This document shows, in pieces, positions 1-8,316 of a stretch of 64,000 nt of DNA (position 1 is its first letter; each line of letters begins with the position of its first letter). The position numbers were made by a program, and so were the translations under genes. The stretch lies in assembly GCF_003116095.1 (NCBI RefSeq), contig NZ_LGRA01000008.1, positions 731,274 to 795,273 of the forward strand. Direction: 5' to 3'. The DNA comes from Azospirillum sp. TSO35-2. GTDB taxonomy: Bacteria > Pseudomonadota > Alphaproteobacteria > Azospirillales > Azospirillaceae. The notes beneath the pieces were generated by a model. It had not been told where the DNA came from. It made no database searches and saw only the letters and a program-made list of their open reading frames with translations.

Positions 1-66
1 GTCGCCGACTACGGCCTCGTCGCCGACCTGTTCAAGGCCCTGCCGGAGTTGCAGCAGGCGCTGTGA
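1..66 (+). CDS. etfA: Electron transfer flavoprotein alpha subunit, C-terminal end (partial)
   Basis: The window opens inside a gene; only its last 21 codons and the stop are visible. The tail ADYGLVADLFKALPEL is typical of the FAD-domain end of EtfA. EtfA passes electrons from acyl-CoA dehydrogenases towards the quinone pool through ETF-quinone oxidoreductase. The next gene, 41 bases downstream on the same strand, is an acyl-CoA dehydrogenase, so the two form a natural donor-acceptor pair. The call rests on a short stretch plus this context. Confidence 0.75.
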   Translation, partial: VADYGLVADLFKALPELQQAL

Positions 67-107
67 GCACCAGTTCCCCCTCTTCCGTCCAGACATGAGG
101 TCCCGCC

Positions 108-1928
108 ATGACCGCCGCCGCGATCCCCTACGTTCCGCCGTTGAAAGAGATCCGCTTCATCCTCGACCATCTCGCGGGCATGGCCGACGTCGCCGCCCTG
201 CCGGGCTTCGAGGACGCGAGCCCCGACATGGTGGACAGCATCCTGGGCGAGGCGGCGAAGATCGCCGAGAATGTCCTCGCCCCGCTGAACGGCGTCGGTG
301 ACGTCCAGGGTGCCAAGCTCGGCGCCGACGGCGTCGCCCGCACGGCGGAGGGGTGGGGTGCGGCGTGGCAGGCGCTGGTGGAGGGCGGCTGGAACGGGCT
401 GCCCTTCGACCCGGCGCGCGGCGGCATGGGCCTGCCCAACCTGCTGAACACCGCGGTGCAGGAGATGTGGCATTCCGCCAACATGGCCTTCGCGCTGTGC
501 CCGATGCTGACGCAGGGCGCGGTCAACGCCATGCAGCTCTACGCCACCGACGCGCTGAAGGACATCTACCTGCCGCGGATGATCTCGGGCGAGTGGACCG
601 GCACCATGAACATCACCGAGCCGCAGGCCGGCTCGGACCTCGCCGCCATCCGGTCGCGGGCGGTGCCGGAAGGCGACCATTACCGCGTCACCGGCCAGAA
701 GATCTTCATCACCTACGGCGACCATGACCTGACGGAGAACATCGTCCATCTGGTGCTGGCCCGCCTGCCCGACGCGCCTCCGGGCGTGAAGGGGATCAGC
801 CTGTTCGTCGTGCCGAAGTTCCTGGTGAACGCCGACGGCAGCGTCGGCGCCCGCAACCAGGTCAAGTGCGTCTCGCTGGAGCACAAGCTGGGCATCCACG
901 GCAGCCCGACCGCCGTGCTGTCCTTCGGCGACGAGGGCGGGGCGACCGGCTGGCTGGTCGGCGAGGCCAACCGCGGCCTGGAATACATGTTCACCATGAT
1001 GAACCACGCCCGGCTGTCGGTGGCGATGCAGGGCCTGTCGATCGCCGAGCGCGCCTACCAGCAGGCGCTGGCCTACGCCCGCGACCGCGTGCAGGGCAAG
1101 CCGCTGGGCTGGGCCGAGGGCGCGTCGAAGGGCATCGTCAACCACCCCGACGTCCGCCGCCTGCTGATGGGCATGAAGAGCCGGATCGAGGCGATGCGCG
1201 GCCTGCTCTACACCGCCGCGGCGGCGGTGGACGTGGCGCACCACCACGCCGACGAGGGCGCCCGCGCCCAGGCCGGGCTGCTGGTCGACCTGCTGACGCC
1301 GATCGCCAAGGGCTGGTGCACCGAAACCGGCCTGCAACTGGCGTCGGACGGCGTGCAGGTCCATGGCGGCATGGGCTTCATCGAGGAGACCGGCGCCGCC
1401 CAGCATCTGCGCGACGCCCGCATCACCACGATCTACGAGGGCACCACCGCCATCCAGGCCAACGACCTCGTCAACCGCAAGATCCTGCGCGACGGCGGCC
1501 GGGCGGCGAACGGGCTGCTCGACGAGATCGCCGCGCTCGGCCGCGAGCTGGGCGGTGCCTCGGACGAGGCGCTGCGCGTCACCGGCGTGGCGCTGGCCGA
1601 CGCGGCGCAGGCGGCGAAGGACGCGGTGGCGTGGCTGCTGACGGCGGGGGCGCAGGATGTGCGGCTGCCGGCCGCCGCCTCGGCCACGTTGCTGGAGCTG
1701 ATGGGCGTGGTCGCCGGCGGCTGGCAGCTCGCCCGCGCCGCCAAGGTGGCGACGGCCCAGCTGGCGGAGGGCGATCCCGACAGTGTCTTCCTGTCGGCCA
1801 AGCCGCTGACCGCCCGCTTCTACGCCGAGCATGTGCTGCCGCGCGCGGCGGCGCTGCGCACCACCGTGGTCAGCGGCTCCGCGAGCGTGATGGCGCTGAG
1901 CGAGGAGCAGCTGTTCGGCGCGGCGTGA
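108..1928 (+). CDS. Acyl-CoA dehydrogenase (FadE/DmdC-type, 606 aa)
   Basis: This is an FAD enzyme that makes the alpha-beta double bond in an acyl-CoA and hands electrons to ETF. The FAD/substrate signature EPQAGSDL lies at about residues 171-178, and IYEGTTAIQ at about 442-450 carries the likely catalytic Glu444. At 606 residues it belongs to the long subgroup with an extra C-terminal domain (acyl-CoA dehydrogenases related to DmdC) rather than the 380-residue class. The ATG at 108 is preceded by TGAGG. It follows etfA closely. Its last 59 bases overlap, tail to tail, the pseudouridine synthase gene on the other strand. The chain-length preference cannot be told from sequence. Confidence 0.93.
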   Translation: MTAAAIPYVPPLKEIRFILDHLAGMADVAALPGFEDASPDMVDSILGEAAKIAENVLAPLNGVGDVQGAKLGADGVARTAEGWGAAWQALVEGGWNGLPFDPARGGMGLPNLLNTAVQEMWHSANMAFALCPMLTQGAVNAMQLYATDALKDIYLPRMISGEWTGTMNITEPQAGSDLAAIRSRAVPEGDHYRVTGQKIFITYGDHDLTENIVHLVLARLPDAPPGVKGISLFVVPKFLVNADGSVGARNQVKCVSLEHKLGIHGSPTAVLSFGDEGGATGWLVGEANRGLEYMFTMMNHARLSVAMQGLSIAERAYQQALAYARDRVQGKPLGWAEGASKGIVNHPDVRRLLMGMKSRIEAMRGLLYTAAAAVDVAHHHADEGARAQAGLLVDLLTPIAKGWCTETGLQLASDGVQVHGGMGFIEETGAAQHLRDARITTIYEGTTAIQANDLVNRKILRDGGRAANGLLDEIAALGRELGGASDEALRVTGVALADAAQAAKDAVAWLLTAGAQDVRLPAAASATLLELMGVVAGGWQLARAAKVATAQLAEGDPDSVFLSAKPLTARFYAEHVLPRAAALRTTVVSGSASVMALSEEQLFGAA

Positions 1929-2505
1929 CCTTGGAGCGGGCGGGCGCCGGGCCGGTGGATGCGGGGAGGGGGACCTCGCGCCACTGCCCCGGCGCCAGCC
2001 CCTCCAGCGTCCAGTCGCCGATCGACCAGCGGATCAGCCGCAGCGTCGGGAAGCCGACCGCGGCGGTCATGCGGCGGACCTGACGGTTGCGGCCTTCGCG
2101 CAGGGTCAGGGCGATCCAGCTGGTCGGGATGGCGGCGCGGTGGCGCACCGGCGGGTCGCGCGGCCACAGCGCCGCCGGCTCGTCCATCCGCCGCACCTCG
2201 GCTGGCAGGGTGGGGCCGTCCTTCAGCGTCACGCCGCGGCGGAGCGCCTCCAGCGCCGCGTCGGTCGGCACGCCCTCCACCTGCACCCAATAGGTCTTGG
2301 GCATCTTGTTCTTCGGCGCGGCGATGCGGGCGATCAGGCCGCCGTCGTCGCTCAGCGCCAGCAGCCCCTCGCTGTCGCGGTCGAGCCGGCCGGCGGCGTA
2401 GACCCCCTTCGCCGGGACATGGTCGGCCAGGGTCGGCCGCCCCTGGTCGTCGGTGAATTGCGGCAGCACGCCGTAGGGTTTGTTCAGCAGGATCAGGCGC
2501 GGCAC
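1870..2505 (-). CDS. rluE: 23S rRNA pseudouridine synthase, RluE type
   Basis: The 211-residue product contains the RsuA/RluB/E/F-family core. [20 protein letters not shown] stands near the start, the catalytic motif [11 protein letters not shown] has Asp42, and [20 protein letters not shown] follows. The closeness to E. coli RluE as I recall it (PYDVLPQFTD, WPRNPP, IPTSWL equivalents all present) supports modification of U2457 in 23S rRNA. There is no N-terminal S4 domain, as in RluE. A basic, low-complexity tail of about 25 residues follows the conserved part and overlaps the end of the convergent acyl-CoA dehydrogenase gene. Confidence 0.92.
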   Translation of the reverse strand: MPRLILLNKPYGVLPQFTDDQGRPTLADHVPAKGVYAAGRLDRDSEGLLALSDDGGLIARIAAPKNKMPKTYWVQVEGVPTDAALEALRRGVTLKDGPTLPAEVRRMDEPAALWPRDPPVRHRAAIPTSWIALTLREGRNRQVRRMTAAVGFPTLRLIRWSIGDWTLEGLAPGQWREVPLPASTGPAPARSKVTPRRTAAPRSAPSRSRSR

Positions 2506-2585
2506 GGGTTCGCTCTGTTGCGGAGATCGGGAAAGGCGCTATCGTTCGCACCCCAACACAGCATCTGGATAGCAGGGGTTCGGCC

Positions 2586-3512
2586 GTGACGCTTCTGTTC
2601 TGTTCCTCCAGCGACAACGCCGACGTCTGGCGCGCGGAGATCACCAAGCACCTTCCCGACCTGGAGATGCGCGTCTGGCCCGACATCGGCGATGTGGCCG
2701 ACATCGACATGGCGCTGGTGTGGAAGCCGCCGGCCGGGCTGCTGGCGAGCCTGCCCAACCTGCGCCTGATCGTCTCGCTCGGCGCCGGGGTGGAGCCGCT
2801 GCTGGAGGACCCGACCCTGCCCGAGGTGCCGCTGGTCCGCATGGTGTCGGAGGGGCTGACGGTCGACATGGCCGGCTACGTCGCCCTGCAGGTGCTGCGC
2901 TGGCACCGGCTGGTCGACGAGTATGGCGCGCTGCAGGCGGCGTCGCGCTGGCAGCCGCTGGACCACCGCCCGGCGTCGGACGTGACGGTCGGCGTCCTGG
3001 GCTTGGGCGAGCTGGGCGCCGCCTCGGCCCGCACCCTGCGGACGATGGACTACCGCCTGCTGGGCTGGAGCCGCAGCCCGAAGAGCGTCGAGGGCGTGGA
3101 GAGCTTTTCCGGCGCCGACGGGCTGGCGGCGATGCTGCCGCGCTGCGACCTGCTGGTCTGCCTGCTGCCGCTGACCGCCGAGACGCGCGGCATCCTGAAC
3201 GCCGAGCTGTTCGCCGCCCTGCCGGCCGGCGCCGTGGTGGTCAACGCCGCGCGCGGCGGCCATCTGGTCGAAGCCGACCTGCTGGCGGCGCTGGACCGCG
3301 GTCATCTGCGCGGCGCCAGCCTGGATGTCTTCGGCACCGAGCCGCTGCCGGCCGACCATCCCTTCTGGCGCCATCCGAAGATCCGCATCACGCCGCACGT
3401 CGCGGCGATCACCCACCCCTCGCGCTCCGCCGTGCAGGTGGCCGACGCCATCACGGCGTTTCGCAGCGGCCGGCCGCTGGCGAATCTGGTGGACCGCCGC
3501 CGCGGCTATTGA
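2586..3512 (+). CDS. ghrA: Glyoxylate/hydroxypyruvate reductase A
   Basis: This is a D-2-hydroxyacid dehydrogenase of 308 residues that reduces glyoxylate or hydroxypyruvate with NAD(P)H. The Rossmann motif GVLGLGELGAASARTL lies near residue 139. The family active-site elements NAARGGHLVE (Arg), DVFGTEPLP (Glu) and TPHVAAIT (His) are all present. The C-terminal NLVDRRRGY matches the GhrA ending. The start is a GTG at 2586 with AGGGG upstream. It is divergent from rluE, with 80 bases between them that must hold both promoters. Confidence 0.9.
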   Translation: MTLLFCSSSDNADVWRAEITKHLPDLEMRVWPDIGDVADIDMALVWKPPAGLLASLPNLRLIVSLGAGVEPLLEDPTLPEVPLVRMVSEGLTVDMAGYVALQVLRWHRLVDEYGALQAASRWQPLDHRPASDVTVGVLGLGELGAASARTLRTMDYRLLGWSRSPKSVEGVESFSGADGLAAMLPRCDLLVCLLPLTAETRGILNAELFAALPAGAVVVNAARGGHLVEADLLAALDRGHLRGASLDVFGTEPLPADHPFWRHPKIRITPHVAAITHPSRSAVQVADAITAFRSGRPLANLVDRRRGY

Positions 3513-3517
3513 GCGGA

Positions 3518-3997
3518 TCAGGGCGAGGCGGCGAGCGCTGCGACGCGCTCCGCCGCGTCGGCCGTGCCGTCCGCGGGCGGGGCGTTCTGCAACTGCGACT
3601 CCAGCCGGGCCTTGGCGGCGGCGGCCAGCGCCTCGTCGGCCTCGACCTGGGTCATGTCCTCCGCGGTGACGGCGCCGGCGGCGATCACCAGTTCGGCGAA
3701 GTCGGACAGGTGGACGCTGCCCTTCACCGTGCGCTGGACCAGGACGTTGCGCTTGTCGTCGGTGTCGCGCTTGCGCTTGACGAAGCCCAGCACCGACAGC
3801 CGGTCGAGCGCGCGGGTGACCGCCGGCTTGGAGATGTTCAACAGGGATGCCAGGCCGCGCACGGTGTGCGGCGGGTCGGTCAGATAGACCTGGAGCAGGA
3901 TCGCCAGTTGGCGCGCCGACAGGTCGGGCCCGTCCTGGCGGACGCTGGCGACCAGGGCGGTGCGCCACAACCCAAGCGCCTTGAGGTTCCGTGCCAT
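3518..3997 (-). CDS. MarR-family transcriptional regulator
   Basis: The 159-residue protein has a winged helix-turn-helix. It reads LSARQLAILLQVYL, then HTVRGLASLLNISKPAVTRA (recognition region) and LDRLSVLGFVKRKRDTDDKR (wing), at about residues 25-85. The C-terminal half is alpha-helical and probably mediates dimerisation. ATG 3997 has a strong ribosome-binding site (GGGGGAGG). It converges on ghrA with only five bases between the stops. The ligand and target genes are unknown. Confidence 0.85.
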   Translation of the reverse strand: MARNLKALGLWRTALVASVRQDGPDLSARQLAILLQVYLTDPPHTVRGLASLLNISKPAVTRALDRLSVLGFVKRKRDTDDKRNVLVQRTVKGSVHLSDFAELVIAAGAVTAEDMTQVEADEALAAAAKARLESQLQNAPPADGTADAAERVAALAASP

Positions 3998-4128
3998 GCC
4001 TCCCCCCAGAAAGCCGCGTCCGGTTCCGCAACCGGAACACGCGCAGCGAAGTGTCGCCTACCCCGGCGGTGCAGGCAAGCCTTTCGGGGGAGCCGGAACC
4101 CGATCGCCGCTCCCCGTCCGATTCACCC

Positions 4129-5664
4129 TCATTTCGCCGCCCGCTTCAGCACCGTCGCCTTGCCGTAGCCGGACACCAGCGCGTTGCCGCCGGCCAGCGG
4201 GATCGCGGTGACGCTACCGCCGGTCGCCGAAACCAGGCTGACCGCCTGTTTCGCCGCGCCCGGGGCCGGGGTGACGCCCAGCGCCTTGACCTGCTTGGCG
4301 TCGATCTCGACCCCCTCGCCCTGTTCGGCCACGTCGTAGCCGGTGCAGTCGGTGCCGACGCAGACGTTCGCCGCGTCGATCCGCGCCGTGCCCGACGGGG
4401 CGGCGAAGGGCGTGTCGTCGGCGCCGCCGCTCCAGCTCCACGACCCGCGCAGCCAGTCGGGCAGGCGGGTGTCCTTCTGCAGTTCCATGTTGTCGGTGAT
4501 CAGGCCGACGCTGCCGCTCAGGCCCTGGGCCGCCACCGCCTCGGCGATCCGCCGCGCGTCGGCGGTGGCGATGCCGTAGCGGGTGGCGAGCAGCGGCGTC
4601 CAGGCCGCCACCGCGGCGTCGACGGCGGCGCGGAAGCGGCTGCCCCAGCCGGCATCGATCCAGCGCGGGTTGCGCCAGCCGGCGGCGTCGGTCACCAGCG
4701 GTGCAAGCTCCGGCGCGTCGCCGACGAACAGCCGCGGGTCGACCGCCGACTTCAGCCGGTCGACGTTCAACTGCCGGAAGGTGGCGGAACGGATGGTGCC
4801 GGTGCGGGCCGACGCCGCCTCCAGCATCGGCGCCAGCAGCGCGTCCACCGCCTTCCACGCCGGCGCGTCGAGCAGCGCGCCGTCATCCTTGCAGGTCGGG
4901 TATTGGCCGAAATTGTCGCGGTTGCTGCCGTACAGCGGCTCCATCGCCTTCCAGGCCGGCTTGCCACGCCGCTCCATCACCGAGCAGGGCCACGCCATCT
5001 CGACCTCGTCGCTGACGACGCGCAGCGCGGTCAGGAAGCCATCGTCGGTGCTGGTGTCGAGCCCTTGCGCCGTTTCGCGGGCGAAGGAATCATCGATGCC
5101 CTCCACCGCCTCGCGCAGCAGCGTGTTGGCCTTGGCCGGGTCCGGCGACGGGCCGAAACGCAGCAGATAGGCCGTCCACCCCTTGCCCAGCCCGCCGCGC
5201 AACTCGGCCAGCCGCCGCCCGGCGCCGGCCGGATCGCCGGCGATGCCGTCGACGATCCCGGCGACCGTTGCCACCGCCGCCGGCACCGCCTCGCCCAACG
5301 CCTTGCGCCGCGCGTCCAGCACCGGCCCGAGGCAAGCGCCGGGGGAGGCCGCCGTCGCGCAACCGTTGCGCTGGGCGATCCACGCCTTCTGCTCGCTCCG
5401 CAGCCGCTCCTTGTCGGCGGTGCCGGACAGGCCTTGCAGCGTCTTGTAGACGTCGGCGATCTCCTGGTCAGCGTCGGCCAGCTTGGAATCGGCGCAGATC
5501 GCCTTTTCCACCGGCGTCGCCGCCGCCTTGCAGTCGAAGGACGGCGACGCCTGGGCGCTCGCGCCGCCAAGCACCGACCAGACCAGCAGCGCCCAAACCG
5601 GCACCGCACCGGCTCGCGCCGCCCGTCCATGCAGCGGCTGGGCCACGCGGATCGACCTGTCCAT
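4129..5664 (-). CDS. Secreted protein with LprI/DUF1311-like N-terminal domain
   Basis: This is an exported protein of about 511 residues. A hydrophobic signal segment (VPVWALLVWSVLGG, ending ASAQA) is followed by the lysozyme-inhibitor LprI-like module: FDCKAAATPVEKAICADSKL, then EQKAWIAQRNGC and ACLGPVLDARRKAL with paired cysteines. The long remainder is not recognised. LprI-type domains bind or inhibit lysozyme in some proteins, but here the role is an inference from one domain. Two ATG codons stand back to back (5667 and 5664). GGGGAG is better spaced for the second, so I chose 5664. It is a single-gene unit, transcribed away from the PAP2 gene. Confidence 0.75.
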   Translation of the reverse strand: MDRSIRVAQPLHGRAARAGAVPVWALLVWSVLGGASAQASPSFDCKAAATPVEKAICADSKLADADQEIADVYKTLQGLSGTADKERLRSEQKAWIAQRNGCATAASPGACLGPVLDARRKALGEAVPAAVATVAGIVDGIAGDPAGAGRRLAELRGGLGKGWTAYLLRFGPSPDPAKANTLLREAVEGIDDSFARETAQGLDTSTDDGFLTALRVVSDEVEMAWPCSVMERRGKPAWKAMEPLYGSNRDNFGQYPTCKDDGALLDAPAWKAVDALLAPMLEAASARTGTIRSATFRQLNVDRLKSAVDPRLFVGDAPELAPLVTDAAGWRNPRWIDAGWGSRFRAAVDAAVAAWTPLLATRYGIATADARRIAEAVAAQGLSGSVGLITDNMELQKDTRLPDWLRGSWSWSGGADDTPFAAPSGTARIDAANVCVGTDCTGYDVAEQGEGVEIDAKQVKALGVTPAPGAAKQAVSLVSATGGSVTAIPLAGGNALVSGYGKATVLKRAAK

Positions 5665-5667
5665 CAT

Positions 5668-6137
5668 CTCTCCCCAGGATTGTGACGGGGTGAAGATACG
5701 GAATCCGATGCCGCCTGTCCCCGTCGGTCTGCACCCTGCCGAGGCATCTCCCGTGGAACGTTTGAAACCGGGTGAAACATCTTTCGGGCGATGTTGCACC
5801 GTTCCATTCACGGGAATCGCTGTGGTGGTGCCGCGGGAACGGGGAGAGCGGCGGGACGGGTGGTGACCCAGGGCATGGCGCGGTCCTTCAGCCATTCATG
5901 CGTGGGCGATTGTACGCATTTATCCCTTCCGGGGGCGTCCTATCGACGAAAACGACCTGGGTGATGGCCCGGTGATCCCGCGTCCGCAAACCGGTCGGAA
6001 CGTCCGCCGATCGCCGACCGGGGCACCCCCAACCGATTGGCCGCCGCCCCGGACGGGCCCGCCGGATGTTCCATTGACCGCCCATGTCATAAAATCGCAA
6101 CACTGACGATGCTCGATTCGCAGGCATTGGATTATTC
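5668..6137. other. 470-bp intergenic region, no gene seen
   Basis: This stretch separates the divergent LprI-domain and PAP2 genes, so both promoters should lie here. It is less GC-rich than its neighbours near 5925-5960 and 6085-6135. Short open frames cross it but none has a convincing start or a recognisable product. I see no hairpin terminator and no RNA gene. Confidence 0.5.
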
Positions 6138-6872
6138 ATGGACGCTTTGGTGCATCTCGATCAGGCCTTGCTGCTGTCACTCAATCAGCTTGCCGGCAAG
6201 AGTGTTGCGCTCGACGTGGCGGTCCGTGGCATCGCCAACCTCTACATCATCAAGATCGGCCCGTTCTGTGCGGCGCTCTGGTGGTTGTGGTTCCGCAAGG
6301 AAGGGACGGGTGACGCCGGTCCGACCGGCAGCCGCCGCCTCGTCGTCGATGCGGTCATCGGTGCGGCGCTGGCCGTGCTGCTGTCCATGGTGATCCAGGC
6401 GCTCATGCCGGAGCGGCCACGCCCGCTGCACGACCTGAGCGTCCCCTTCGTCCCGCCGCTGGGCCAGAGCCGCGAGGCGCTGAAGAACTGGAGTTCCTTC
6501 CCCAGCGACAACGCCGCCATCGCCTTCGCCCTGGCGGCCAGCTTCTTCCGGCCGTCCCGTCTGGCGGGCGTCCTGGCCTGCCTGTGGGCGGCCGTCGTCG
6601 TCTGCCTGCCGCGGGTCTATCTCGGCCTGCATTATCCCGGCGACGTGACCGCCGGCGCCCTGATCGGCATCGCCAGCGCCGTCATCGCCGCGCGGCTGGT
6701 GCCGACGACCGGCGTCTACCGGCTGGTCTGGTGGCTCGAAGACCGTTACCGGCCGTGGTTCTACAGCGGGGTGTTCTTGATGACCTATGAAATGGTGGTG
6801 CTGTTCGAGGATGTCCGCCGCGCCGCCGGCGGCGCCGCCAAGGTCCTGCGCGGCCTGGGCCACGGGCCCTGA
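6138..6872 (+). CDS. PAP2-family membrane phosphatase (altered motif 2)
   Basis: This is a 244-residue integral membrane protein with about five or six hydrophobic segments. It belongs to the PAP2 lipid phosphatase family that includes undecaprenyl-diphosphate phosphatases. Motif 1 appears as ALMPERPRP (about 88-96). Motif 3 appears as PRVYLGLHYPGDV, with Arg159, His165 and Asp169. Motif 2, normally PSGH or PSDH, reads FPSDNAA, so the expected His is Asn125. That His normally helps protonate the leaving group, so activity may be altered. No neighbour gives a pathway hint. Confidence 0.82.
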   Translation: MDALVHLDQALLLSLNQLAGKSVALDVAVRGIANLYIIKIGPFCAALWWLWFRKEGTGDAGPTGSRRLVVDAVIGAALAVLLSMVIQALMPERPRPLHDLSVPFVPPLGQSREALKNWSSFPSDNAAIAFALAASFFRPSRLAGVLACLWAAVVVCLPRVYLGLHYPGDVTAGALIGIASAVIAARLVPTTGVYRLVWWLEDRYRPWFYSGVFLMTYEMVVLFEDVRRAAGGAAKVLRGLGHGP

Positions 6873-6903
6873 GGTGGGAGGCCACGGCGAGAGCGGCGAG
6901 GCA

Positions 6904-7140
6904 TCAGCCGGCGCGCCGGAGCGTCACCGCGGTCGCGGTGATCCGGAAGCCGCCGCCGTCCAAGGACTCCACCGCGTCGCCGCTGTCCAGGCGGTAGGAT
7001 TTCCCTTCGGGCACCCAGCCGGCCGGGCCGGCGAAGGTCATCATCTGGATGAAGCGGGTGACCTCGACGACGACATGGACGTTTCCGTCCTCGGCTCTCG
7101 CATCGAACCGCCCTGTTTCCAGTTCCTGACGCAACGGCAT
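6904..7140 (-). CDS. Small conserved-type hypothetical protein (78 aa)
   Basis: This short gene encodes a 78-residue soluble protein beginning MPLRQELETGRFD and ending TATAVTLRRAG. The internal pattern VHVVVEVTRFIQ, GWVPEGKSYRLDSGDAVE suggests a small beta-rich fold. The ATG at 7140 is backed by AAGGGAG seven bases upstream, which is why I accept it. It lies head to head with the iron-type ABC operon. No family is recognised. Confidence 0.6.
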   Translation of the reverse strand: MPLRQELETGRFDARAEDGNVHVVVEVTRFIQMMTFAGPAGWVPEGKSYRLDSGDAVESLDGGGFRITATAVTLRRAG

Positions 7141-7158
7141 CCGCGTGCTCCCTTGGTG

Positions 7159-7224
7159 CGATCCGGCTGTTCGTTCCGGCCATACGATCCGGCCCCGGGG
7201 CGATCCGGCCTTGGGGCGATCCTG
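7159..7224. repeat. Direct repeats of CGATCCGG between divergent genes
   Basis: CGATCCGG occurs at 7159, 7185 and 7201, with CGATCCTG at 7217. The last three starts are 16 bases apart. The cluster lies between the 78-aa gene and the iron-type ABC operon, where an operator would be expected. It may instead be slippage within GC-rich DNA. No regulator is assigned. Confidence 0.3.
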
Positions 7225-7299
7225 CCCCACTGTCACGCGCCTGTCATCGGCGAGGCGTAGACAGGGGGGCCATTCCCGCCCCCAACGGAGACGACAGAG

Positions 7300-8316
7300 A
7301 TGAAGGCGTTCCTCGCCACCCTCGCCGCCACCCTCACTGCGGTGCTGACGCTGACGTCCGCTCCGGCCGTCCAGGCGGCCGATCCGGCGAACGCCGCTCC
7401 GGTCGGCGGCAAGCTGGTGCTCTACACCTCCCAGCTCGAAGCCGACGCCCGCCAGACGGTGGAGGCGTTCAAGGCCAAGAACCCCGGTGTCGAGGTCGAC
7501 TGGATCCGCAACGGCACCACCGAGCTGATGAACAAGCTGCGGGCGGAGTTCGCCGCCGGCGCGCCGCAGCCCGACCTGCTGCTGATCGCCGACGCGGTGA
7601 CGATGGAAGCGTTGAAGGCCGACAAGCGGCTGATGCCCTATGCCGACGCCCCGGTCGCCGGCTACCGGCCGGGCACGCACGACCCGCAGGGCTATTGGTT
7701 CGGCACCAAGCTGATCACCACCGGCATCGTCTACAACACCGCCGCGCCGATGAAGCCCGAGAGCTGGCTCGACCTGCTGAAGCCGGAGGCCAAGGGCAGC
7801 GTCGTGATGCCGAGCCCGCTCTATTCCGGCGCCGCGGCGATCCACATGGCGGCGATCAAGACGCAGCCGGCGCTGGGCATGGCCTATTACGAGGCGCTGA
7901 AACGCAACGGCGCCACCGCGGCCAAGGGCAACGGCGGCATCCTGAAGGACGTTGCCGGCGGCGCCAAGCTGTACGGCATGGTGGTGGATTACCTGCCGAT
8001 CCGCGAGCAGCAGAAGGGCGCCCCCGTCGCCTTCGTCTTCCCCAAGGAAGGCGTCAGCGCGGTCGGCGAGCCGGTGGCGATCCTCGGCACCGCCAAGAAC
8101 CCGACGGCGGCCAAGGCCTTCATCGCCTTCCTGCTGAGCCGCGAGGGGCAGGAACTGGCGTCGAAGCAGGGCTTCCTGCCGGCGCTGCCCGGCGTGGCCC
8201 CGCCGGCCGGCTTCCCCGATCCGGCCGGCATCACCCTGCTGCCCTACGACCCGGCCAAGGCGCTGGCCGACGACGAGGCCGACAAGCGGGCCTTCGCCGA
8301 CCTGTTCGGCGGCTGA
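7300..8316 (+). CDS. Iron(III)-type ABC transporter substrate-binding protein
   Basis: This 338-residue periplasmic binding protein has a signal peptide ending at VQAADPA. It then reads GGKLVLYTSQLEADARQTVE, GVEVDWIRNGTTELMNKL and QPDLLLIADAVTMEALK, the pattern of the FbpA/AfuA/FutA class. It probably captures ferric iron or a small iron complex for the permease gene, which overlaps its stop codon by one base. Related proteins also bind phosphonates or thiamine, so the substrate is likely but not certain. A ribosome-binding site (GGAG) precedes ATG 7300. Confidence 0.85.
   Translation: MKAFLATLAATLTAVLTLTSAPAVQAADPANAAPVGGKLVLYTSQLEADARQTVEAFKAKNPGVEVDWIRNGTTELMNKLRAEFAAGAPQPDLLLIADAVTMEALKADKRLMPYADAPVAGYRPGTHDPQGYWFGTKLITTGIVYNTAAPMKPESWLDLLKPEAKGSVVMPSPLYSGAAAIHMAAIKTQPALGMAYYEALKRNGATAAKGNGGILKDVAGGAKLYGMVVDYLPIREQQKGAPVAFVFPKEGVSAVGEPVAILGTAKNPTAAKAFIAFLLSREGQELASKQGFLPALPGVAPPAGFPDPAGITLLPYDPAKALADDEADKRAFADLFGG

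Noticed and set aside
9..1832. Long minus-strand open frame opposite the acyl-CoA dehydrogenase
   Set aside because: His/Arg/Ala-rich shadow of a GC-rich gene with no family motif and no ribosome-binding site; the plus-strand gene has all expected signatures.
7159..7224. CRISPR-like spaced repeats
   Set aside because: Only eight-base units with tiny spacers and no cas genes; not a CRISPR array.
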